Assembly (NCBI GenBank): GCA_043800975.1
Contig: JAZDMK010000315.1
Coordinates: 1 to 30,979, forward strand
Source of the DNA: JAZDMK01 sp043800975
GTDB lineage: Bacteria; Bacteroidota; Bacteroidia; Bacteroidales; JAHJDW01
DNA: 30,979 nt
Reading direction: 5' to 3'
Part shown: in pieces, positions 8,377 through 14,695 of the stretch
Layout: each line of letters opens with the position of its first letter
How positions within the stretch are numbered: the first letter of the stretch is position 1
Notes under the pieces: generated by a model
What the model saw: the letters and a program-made list of their open reading frames with translations, nothing else
Database searches by the model: none
Told to the model about the DNA's origin: nothing
Made by a program: the position numbers and the translations under genes

Positions 8377-10575
8377 ATGACCGTCTGGAAACAAAATAGT
8401 ATTGTGCTAGGGAAGGGATTCCTCAACAGTTACTCGCAGATTTTTTTCTCGGGTAATGGTTGGTTTGCCTTGCTACTGATTATCGTTTCCTTTTTTATTC
8501 CTTGGGCCGGTATCAGCGGGGCCTTTGCTGTAGCCGTTTCTAACGGATGTGCGTACCTGATCGGTTTGAACAAACAAAATATCCGCAATGGTTATTATGG
8601 CTTCAATAGCTTGCTGGTAGCACTGGGGCTTGGGCTATATTACAATCCCAATCTTGAATTTTTTCTGATTCTCTTTTTCGCTTCTCTTCTTACATTGCTG
8701 CTTACCGTTATGTTTGAGGGAATCACAGGAAAGTATGGTCTGCCCTATTTAAGCCTGCCCTTTGTATTCGGTATCTCATTTCTGATGCTCGCTTCACGTG
8801 AGTTCACCGCACTTGAAATCAGTGAACGCGGAATTTATACGCTCAACGAAGTATACAGCTGGGGCGGTTTGTCGCTACTTGATTTATACGAAAAACTAAA
8901 CAACCTGAATCTGCATGAATCGCTGGTGTTGTATTTCAAATCGCTGGGCGCAATTTTGTTTCAATATAATATCATTGCGGGAATTTTAATTGCCATCGGA
9001 TTGCTTTGTGTATCGCGCATTAGCTTCCTGCTGTCGCTGGTCGGATTTTTTTCTGCTTATTTTTATTACCAAATTATCGGAGCCAACGCAACCGAGTTAA
9101 GTTACCATTACATTGGGTTTAATTATATCTTAACAGCAATCGCTTTGGGTGGTTATTTTATCGTTCCCTCAAAATCCTCTTTTCTCTGGGTTCTGCTGCT
9201 AACGCCACTTATCTCAATACTCATCACAAGCACGCAAGTTGTTTTTTCTGTTTTTCAATTGTCGGTACTTTCATTGCCTTTCAACATGATCGTGCTTATG
9301 TTTTTGTATGTTCTGAAATTCCGCGACCGGCACCTCAGCTTTCCCGAGCTGGTTGTAACGCAGCAGGGATCGCCCGAAAAGAATCTTTACTTTCAGGACA
9401 ATCTTAAAAAACGATTTCGTAAGTCAAAACCCTTTCATCTGTCATTACCTTTTTACGGACAATGGAAAGTATCGCAGGGAAACAGTGGTGAGCAAACCCA
9501 TAAGGGTGAATGGAAACACGCCTGGGATTTTGTGGTGGTGAATCCACAGGGCAGCACTTTTAAATCTCCGGGGGGAAGTATTACCGATTATTTTTGTTAC
9601 AACAAACCTGTGCTTTCACCTGCGGATGGCGTTGTTGAGGATATCGTCGACAACATTCCCGACAACGAAATCGGCGATGTGAATCTTACGCAGAACTGGG
9701 GAAACACCATTGTAATCAAGCATGCACAATTTCTGTATTCAAAGATCAGTCACTTGAGACCCGGTTCTTTTAAAGTAAAAAAAGGGGATTATGTAAGGAA
9801 AGGTGATGTAGTTGCACATTGCGGAAGTTCGGGCCGTTCGCCGGAACCTCACGTTCATCTTCAGTTTCAGGCAGAGCCTTATATAGATTCCAAAACGATT
9901 GATTATCCGATCAGCAGTTTTATTACCAATGTTGCGGAAGGTTATCAGTTGAATTCATTCGATACGCCGCGACAGGATGAGAAAGTGTCAAACATTGAGA
10001 AAAACGTAACGCTCGGCAAAGCATTTCATTTTACGCCCGGGCAGAAACTCCGCTTTACGGAAGAAGGAATTACTAACATACTTGAATGGGAAGTGCACAC
10101 CGATATTTACAACAACAGTTATCTGTGGTGTGCGAAAACTCGCTCTGCTGCGTACTTCTCGAATTATGGCGATACACATTTCTTTACCTCTTTTCACGGA
10201 AATAAAAAATCGATGCTGTATTATTTCTTCCTGGGATCTTACAAGGTGATTCTTGGTTTTTATAAAGACATTGAAATAACCGATTCGTTTCCGCTAATAC
10301 TTTCCCGCAGGAAACCATTGATTTTACTGCAGGATTTGCTGGCTCCCTTTTTCATATTTATGAAATCGGATTTTAAAATGAAGTATGATTCACGCGAGGA
10401 GTACCTTGGTGAAAGCACGATACAGACAACTTCTTCATATGAATTAAAAGCAGCCGGTATACAACTGCAAAAACATACTTTTGAAATGTGTGTCGCGCAC
10501 AACCGCATAGAACGCTTTACTGTAAAGGCAAAGGGATTTACCCGAACGATACACGAGATTGAAGATAACGCATGA
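8377..10575 (+). CDS. Urea-transporter-like membrane domain fused to an M23 metallopeptidase domain
   Basis: 732 residues. Residues about 20-315 contain roughly ten hydrophobic segments with urea-transporter (UT) marks in two halves: NGYYGFNSLLVALGLGLYY (about 71-89) and YHYIGFNYILTAIALGGYF (about 243-261). A basic linker (about 314-352) follows. The M23 (LytM-type) domain spans about 355-510 with probable zinc ligands H375, D384 and H494 (in EPHVHLQF, after GSSGRSP), plus H459. The remaining 200 residues are unassigned and end in two hydrophobic patches. Ten membrane passes and the basic linker would place the peptidase on the same side as the N-terminus, possibly the cytoplasm, which is unusual for M23. 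It starts 9 bases after the PLP enzyme gene and overlaps the next gene by 4 (ATGA). Confidence 0.82.
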   Translation: MTVWKQNSIVLGKGFLNSYSQIFFSGNGWFALLLIIVSFFIPWAGISGAFAVAVSNGCAYLIGLNKQNIRNGYYGFNSLLVALGLGLYYNPNLEFFLILFFASLLTLLLTVMFEGITGKYGLPYLSLPFVFGISFLMLASREFTALEISERGIYTLNEVYSWGGLSLLDLYEKLNNLNLHESLVLYFKSLGAILFQYNIIAGILIAIGLLCVSRISFLLSLVGFFSAYFYYQIIGANATELSYHYIGFNYILTAIALGGYFIVPSKSSFLWVLLLTPLISILITSTQVVFSVFQLSVLSLPFNMIVLMFLYVLKFRDRHLSFPELVVTQQGSPEKNLYFQDNLKKRFRKSKPFHLSLPFYGQWKVSQGNSGEQTHKGEWKHAWDFVVVNPQGSTFKSPGGSITDYFCYNKPVLSPADGVVEDIVDNIPDNEIGDVNLTQNWGNTIVIKHAQFLYSKISHLRPGSFKVKKGDYVRKGDVVAHCGSSGRSPEPHVHLQFQAEPYIDSKTIDYPISSFITNVAEGYQLNSFDTPRQDEKVSNIEKNVTLGKAFHFTPGQKLRFTEEGITNILEWEVHTDIYNNSYLWCAKTRSAAYFSNYGDTHFFTSFHGNKKSMLYYFFLGSYKVILGFYKDIEITDSFPLILSRRKPLILLQDLLAPFFIFMKSDFKMKYDSREEYLGESTIQTTSSYELKAAGIQLQKHTFEMCVAHNRIERFTVKAKGFTRTIHEIEDNA

Positions 10576-12041
10576 GAAATAATATATTCCATATTTTAAT
10601 TATTTCTGCAATCACTTTGCTCGGTGGTTTCTCTGCCCATGCACAAAAGAAAGAGGCTTTGTCGTTCGATCAGGTGAATCTTCAGACCTATGTTTATTAT
10701 GAAAACGGCCAGTGGGATAGCTTGATATTGCTTGGTGAACGGGCTATTGCCGACAGTATCGATTATTTTTATCTGCGTACACGTCTTGGAATTTCATATT
10801 ACAACAAAGGAAAATACCGCAAAGCAATCCCGCATTTTGAAAAGGCATTAACCTATAATTCTTCTGACGAAACAACTTTGAATTACCTTTATTACAGCTA
10901 TCTGTATGGCGGTCGCGTTGCGGATGCCAATCTTCTGTTACGTAAATTCTCATCCTCTCAGCTGAAAACATTAGGAAGAAAAAAGTTTGAACTGATAACG
11001 GGCGGCCTTTATGAAGGCGGATTTGCAAGCAACAACAACCTTTATAATAATGCAGCTCTCGATATCGACGGAATGGAAAACATTTGCGGGATGCAGGATC
11101 TGAATGACAATTATTCTTTCAGCACTTTGTTTCTGCGACATAAAATATCGAACCGCATCACAATCAATCAGGGTTTTACCATTCTGAATGTAAATAAAAC
11201 AAAACGGCTTATTGCTTCCTATCTTCCCGTCCCTATTGTATACAATACTAAATACAATGTGATTCAAAAGGAATACTATATTAACGCAGGTATTTCGTTG
11301 GGTCGCGGGTGGCAAGCCATACCGGCGTTTCACCTTCTCAACACACAATACAATATCTGGAATGCAAAATTTGATGTTAATTCAGGAACCGTTTCTATTA
11401 AACCGGGAGATACTTCTTTTAACAATTACGCATCCTCGCTTTCTTTTACAAAAGAAGTACGCAACCATGCCTTTGAACTGACTGTCACAAAATCAAATCT
11501 TAACGGTAGGCAACAATCGCAGTTTGGTGGGGCGTTTACGCTATATCCTTTCAGCAATCTGAATTTTTATTCGCGTACCCAACTGATGATTCAGACGATC
11601 AATGTTACGACTGGTGCTCCCTCCTCTCCCATTTTTAAAACTGCGGCGGGTCCCCTAGGGCCAGGCGGGCCGGGTAGCCAGCAACAATTTACAAAAACGC
11701 GTTTTCGAAATGCAATTATTGAAGAGATGATTGGCGTTAAAATCACAAAATTTCTGTGGGCAGAGGCTTTTGTAACCTATGGCGACATGATTGATTATGT
11801 AGAAAAAAACGCCTATGTGGTGTATAACCTGAATGATAAAATTACAAAACGCGTTGGAGGTTCATTGATCTTTATTATCAGCCCTGCACTCGATTTCTCA
11901 ATACGTACAAGCTATTCATGGTGCGATTCGTTTTATATTAAATATGTACCCAATACGGAAGCAGGAAATTTCAAACCTGTACCCACAATTACAAACTATA
12001 CTCAATTTCAAATTACAGGAGGTTTACAATGGAAACTTTAA
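10572..12041 (+). CDS. Outer-membrane protein with N-terminal TPR and C-terminal beta-barrel-like region
   Basis: 489 residues with a signal peptide (about 1-25, ending AHAQ). Residues about 35-130 contain two to three tetratricopeptide-like helical pairs (YLRTRLGISYYNKGKYRKAI, then LNYLYYSYLYGGRVADA). The remaining 330 residues alternate polar and aromatic residues as in a beta-barrel and end in a short strand (FQITGGLQWKL). A loop near residue 355 is Gly/Pro-rich (AAGPLGPGGPG) and is encoded by an unusually GC-rich patch at about 11641-11680. The start overlaps the UT-M23 stop by 4 bases, implying translational coupling. It may form the outer-membrane part of whatever the block exports or senses. 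The specific function is unknown. Confidence 0.75.
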   Translation: MRNNIFHILIISAITLLGGFSAHAQKKEALSFDQVNLQTYVYYENGQWDSLILLGERAIADSIDYFYLRTRLGISYYNKGKYRKAIPHFEKALTYNSSDETTLNYLYYSYLYGGRVADANLLLRKFSSSQLKTLGRKKFELITGGLYEGGFASNNNLYNNAALDIDGMENICGMQDLNDNYSFSTLFLRHKISNRITINQGFTILNVNKTKRLIASYLPVPIVYNTKYNVIQKEYYINAGISLGRGWQAIPAFHLLNTQYNIWNAKFDVNSGTVSIKPGDTSFNNYASSLSFTKEVRNHAFELTVTKSNLNGRQQSQFGGAFTLYPFSNLNFYSRTQLMIQTINVTTGAPSSPIFKTAAGPLGPGGPGSQQQFTKTRFRNAIIEEMIGVKITKFLWAEAFVTYGDMIDYVEKNAYVVYNLNDKITKRVGGSLIFIISPALDFSIRTSYSWCDSFYIKYVPNTEAGNFKPVPTITNYTQFQITGGLQWKL

Positions 12042-12652
12042 AAAAAGCAACACTGATACTCTCATTCCTTTTTGCGGCTTACAGCGGCTCGAAAGCGCAG
12101 GATTATGCCAAAATACAGGATGCGTTTCATCGCAGTTATTCGGCCGACTCTGCAAAAAATTATAAATCTTCACTTGAAATAATGAAGACGGTATATGATG
12201 CAGGATCGTATGAAATGAATGTACGCATGGGCTGGATTTCTTATCTGGCAGGGCAATTCACTGAATCGGTGAATTATTACAGTAAAGCCATTGTGCTGAT
12301 GCCGTATGCCATTGAAGCTCGTTTTGGTGTGATTTATCCCGTATCATCATTGGGAAATTGGAATGCCGTTAAAACTCAATATTTAGAAATACTGAAGATC
12401 GATCCGCAGAATACGGTTGCCAATTACAAGCTGGGCTACATTTATTACACCGCCGAAAATTACACTGATGCCTACAAATGTTTTGAAAAAGTAGTCAATC
12501 TGTATCCCTTTGATTATGATGGTGTGCTGATGTTTGCGTGGACAAACTGGCGCATGGGAAATATGCGGGAGGCGAAAGTGCTATTCAACAAGGCGCTGAT
12601 GATGCGTCCGAATGATGCTTCTGCGAAGGAAGGGCTGGGGTTGATTAAATAA
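12029..12652 (+). CDS. Periplasmic or secreted tetratricopeptide repeat protein
   Basis: 207 residues. A signal peptide (about 1-23, ending SKAQ) is followed by four to five TPR units covering almost all of the mature protein, for example NVRMGWISYLAGQFTESVNY, VANYKLGYIYYTAENYTDA and VLMFAWTNWRMGNMREAKV. There is no catalytic motif, so it is probably a protein-protein scaffold. Its start lies 13 bases inside the end of the TPR outer-membrane gene in another frame, which points to coupled translation and a joint role. It is the last gene of the block. I see no strong terminator after it. Confidence 0.82.
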   Translation: METLKKATLILSFLFAAYSGSKAQDYAKIQDAFHRSYSADSAKNYKSSLEIMKTVYDAGSYEMNVRMGWISYLAGQFTESVNYYSKAIVLMPYAIEARFGVIYPVSSLGNWNAVKTQYLEILKIDPQNTVANYKLGYIYYTAENYTDAYKCFEKVVNLYPFDYDGVLMFAWTNWRMGNMREAKVLFNKALMMRPNDASAKEGLGLIK

Positions 12653-12814
12653 AACAGAATCTTTAAAATGGATGATGGAAAAGCTGAGATAGAAAATTGA
12701 AAAGCGAACCCTTTTATTATTCTTGTAACATCTTATTTCCTGTTAAGCTGATATAGCAGAGTCTTCTGTGAAAAAAGAAGCGCGGGATTTTTGCCCGACA
12801 AGTGGAGAATACGG
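12653..12814. other. Non-coding stretch between the operon end and the minisatellite
   Basis: About 160 bases with no gene I can support. It runs from the TPR gene stop to the first repeat unit. Small imperfect hairpins are present (for example CGGG/CCCG near 12783-12797) but none has a proper T tract. Confidence 0.5.
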
Positions 12815-13099
12815 TACAACAACCGGACAACAGGGTACAACAATGCGAGCGCAGCGTACGACAACGCGAAAGCACGGTATGACAATGCGGGCGCAGAGCG
12901 CAACAATCTGAAAACACGATACAACAATGCAAAAACACGGTACGACAATGCGAGCGCAGAGTACAACAACAAGAAAACACGATACGACAAGGTGATAGCA
13001 CGGTACGACAACGCGGGCGCAGAGTACAACAATTTGAAAACATGATACAACAAACTTAAAACACGGTACGAATATGCTAGCGCAGTGTATAATAATTAG
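12815..13099 (+). repeat. 21-bp tandem repeat (minisatellite), about 13.5 units, encoding a degenerate heptad
   Basis: Thirteen 21-bp units and one partial unit run without gaps from 12815 to 13099. Most units begin tacaacaa or tacgacaa. On the plus strand each unit encodes seven residues like YDNASAE, YDNAKAR or YNNLKTR, with Tyr at the first position and charge at the last. The frame is open from 12752 (after TGA 12749-12751) but has no ATG before the repeats; TTG at 12791 is the only start I see. It is broken at 13043-13045 by TGA in a position where other units have CGA, then continues two units to TAG. It is either a decayed gene for a repetitive coiled-coil-like peptide or an intergenic minisatellite that happens to keep frame. 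The last bases overlap the stop of the minus-strand gene. Confidence 0.9.
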
Positions 13100-13779
13100 T
13101 CTTTCCAGTCTGCGGGTCCAAGAAACTCACATGGCTTTTTATATTTTTTTATCTCCTTAACTGTCCCGTTTTTGTTGTAGTAAATCCAAGTATTAATTTT
13201 ATTTCCATTTTTTGTTTGCCCTTTTTGTTTCATTTGACCATTTGAATAGTAGTCTTCAGTTTCCCAGAGTCTATACTTTCCATCATTTATTTCTAACTCC
13301 ATGGAATGTCTTTTTAAATTACCATTCACAAAATAAAAGTAAAACTCATGGTGGACTCCTTTTGTCCAAATGAAAATGTCAATAACTTTACCATTATTGT
13401 AATACCCTATCCATTTTCCTTCAGCTACTCCGGCAATGTATTGTCCAGTTAGTCTCAACGTGTCATTAAACCAATAGCTTTTGAACGAAGTAAGCTTATT
13501 ATTTTCATAGTTAAGTTCAAATGCAACTTTATTAGTGTCCTGTCTGAAATACTGATAGTATTTGCCGTTTTTTAAATTCTGATAGATATACTCATTTTGT
13601 AAAAGACAGCCCGTGTGATTTGATATATCTGCTGTATCAATGAATTTATTTAGTGTAGATTTTCCAATTTTAGAACTATCTTTTAGCTTTGAGCCGTTGA
13701 TAAAAATATAACCTGTCTGGCTTTGGACTTCTAAAGCAGTGCAAACAAAAAAAACAATAATTACAATTAAAGTCTTCAT
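13096..13779 (-). CDS. Secreted MORN-like repeat protein
   Basis: 227 residues with a signal peptide (about 1-20, ending VQSQ). The mature part contains repeated MORN_2-like hairpins, with cores such as GKYYQYF, GKWIGYYNNGKV and YYSNGQMKQKG plus the C-terminal IYYNKNGTVKE. Such repeats occur in the YwqK/toxin-antitoxin-associated family and in many uncharacterised Bacteroidota surface proteins. No enzymatic motif is visible. The gene is visibly richer in A+T than its neighbours and sits between a minisatellite and palindromic repeats, which suggests an accessory, possibly acquired gene. Function unknown. Confidence 0.75.
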   Translation of the reverse strand: MKTLIVIIVFFVCTALEVQSQTGYIFINGSKLKDSSKIGKSTLNKFIDTADISNHTGCLLQNEYIYQNLKNGKYYQYFRQDTNKVAFELNYENNKLTSFKSYWFNDTLRLTGQYIAGVAEGKWIGYYNNGKVIDIFIWTKGVHHEFYFYFVNGNLKRHSMELEINDGKYRLWETEDYYSNGQMKQKGQTKNGNKINTWIYYNKNGTVKEIKKYKKPCEFLGPADWKD

Positions 13780-14039
13780 AATCTTTTAAATAGTGCCTAA
13801 TTTGTTCCTTGCTTCACCTTTGTGGTGCCATGATTCCCATTTGGATAGCAACAATTTTTATGTGTGCTTTTCAATTAATGTCCCAACTACCAAAAAGGTT
13901 CTGGTAAATTTAGGAAATATTATTGCTTCGGCCAAAATTAAAAAATTAACAAATGGGGTGTAATAATAAACAGGGGGGTGAAGATTAAACTATAAAATTT
14001 GAGTTCGGATTTTTTAAGTACTTTTCGTTACTTACTCAT
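13780..14039. other. AT-rich intergenic stretch upstream of the MORN-like gene
   Basis: This part of the 410-base gap holds no open frame I can support. It presumably contains the promoter of the minus-strand MORN-like gene, but I find no clean TAnnTTTG element. Confidence 0.5.
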
Positions 14040-14076
14040 CCCTAAATCCCTTTTCTAAGCATAGAGAAGGGACTTG
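14040..14076. repeat. Palindromic intergenic repeat (CCCTAAATCCC-type hairpin)
   Basis: The sequence reads ccctaaatcccttttcta, then agca, then tagagaagggacttg. The arms TCCCTTTTCTA (14047-14057) and TAGAGAAGGGA (14062-14072) pair over 11 positions with one non-Watson-Crick pair. The flanking ccctaaa...gacttg context resembles a dispersed palindromic repeat family I recall from Bacteroidota intergenic DNA; that family link is from memory, not searched. Confidence 0.6.
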
Positions 14077-14093
14077 TAAAGGTTATTACAAAT

Positions 14094-14119
14094 ATGTCGT
14101 GCCTAAAGGCACTTGACAT
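14094..14119. repeat. Second palindrome (GTGCCT/AGGCAC hairpin)
   Basis: The arms ATGTC-GTGCCT (14094-14104) and AGGCAC-tt-GACAT (14107-14119) form an 11-bp stem with a 2-nt bulge and a 2-nt loop. It lies 22 bases from the other palindrome, with no T tract, so it is not an obvious terminator. Confidence 0.6.
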
Positions 14120-14189
14120 TTCGTCATTAATTTTAAACAAAAATGTTTGAGATTCAATATGCTGTTGCTTTGAACTCGGGTTATCATTT

Positions 14190-14606
14190 TTATTTTTCTT
14201 CTTCATCCCTCCGCAAATACTTATAGGCTGTGCCATTGAAGGTATAAACCAATTCTTTCTGCGTTAGATTGACTACAGTAAAATCTCGTTTTTCTCCACT
14301 GGCTTTCACGGTAAGCGAAATTGTTTTTCCGTCTTCAGTAATTTTCCATGTGCCGGATTCGGGCGTAGTGCTTGAAAACAAATAGTTTCCATCTTTTTCA
14401 AACGTATACTGCGTGTTCTTTGCCATATCCTGATAAAACTTTTCGGTCAGCTTATCATCTTCCGAGCCTGTGGTAGCCACCAGATTTAATGAGAAGAAGC
14501 GCCACTTGCCCACCATGAGATCTGCTTTGGTAGGCTGCTTGTTTCCGCATGAAAAGAGAAACATTACAAGGAGAAGAGAGGATGTAAAAAGATTTTTGGC
14601 TTTCAT
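14190..14606 (-). CDS. Lipocalin-like lipoprotein
   Basis: 138 residues. The signal sequence ends in a lipobox-like LFSC with the lipidated Cys at about 20. The mature part has the pattern of small lipocalin-like domains of Bacteroidota: LMVGKWRF near the start, then the strands TQYTFEKDGNYLFSS, SGTWKITEDGKTISLT and LVYTFNGTAYKYLRR. The conserved GKW and GTW elements are clear. It is probably an outer- or inner-membrane-anchored periplasmic protein. The ligand is unknown. A promoter with both elements lies just upstream, so it is expressed on its own. Confidence 0.78.
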   Translation of the reverse strand: MKAKNLFTSSLLLVMFLFSCGNKQPTKADLMVGKWRFFSLNLVATTGSEDDKLTEKFYQDMAKNTQYTFEKDGNYLFSSTTPESGTWKITEDGKTISLTVKASGEKRDFTVVNLTQKELVYTFNGTAYKYLRRDEEEK

Positions 14607-14621
14607 ATCAACTTGTTTTTA

Positions 14622-14649
14622 CAAATATATTCAATTTTAAGAAAACAAA
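14622..14649 (-). promoter_or_regulatory. Bacteroidota promoter for the lipocalin-like gene
   Basis: Read on the minus strand, TATATTTG (14629-14622) matches TAnnTTTG and TTTG (14649-14646) is the -33 element, with 16 bases between them. The -7 element ends 15 bases before the start codon. Confidence 0.6.
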
Positions 14650-14671
14650 AAACCCCGCTATTGCGGGGCTT
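14648..14671 (-). terminator. Intrinsic terminator of ppiD
   Basis: On the minus strand CCCCGC, loop AATA, GCGGGG is followed by a run of T. It sits 25 bases after the ppiD stop. The A-rich left side means it could also act on the other strand. Confidence 0.85.
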
Positions 14672-14695
14672 TTATATATATTGTTTGATGAAGGA

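Noticed and set aside
12717..13053. Two minus-strand frames of over 100 codons across the minisatellite (Cys/Arg-rich and Leu/Tyr/Ala-rich)
   Set aside because: A 21-bp repeat without stops in a frame automatically yields long periodic frames; neither has a signal or known fold.
12815..13099. CRISPR array
   Set aside because: The repeat is contiguous with a 21-bp period and has no unique spacers; no cas genes are present.
14094..14119. Terminator for a nearby gene
   Set aside because: The hairpin is not followed by a T tract on either strand and lies too far from gene ends to be convincing.
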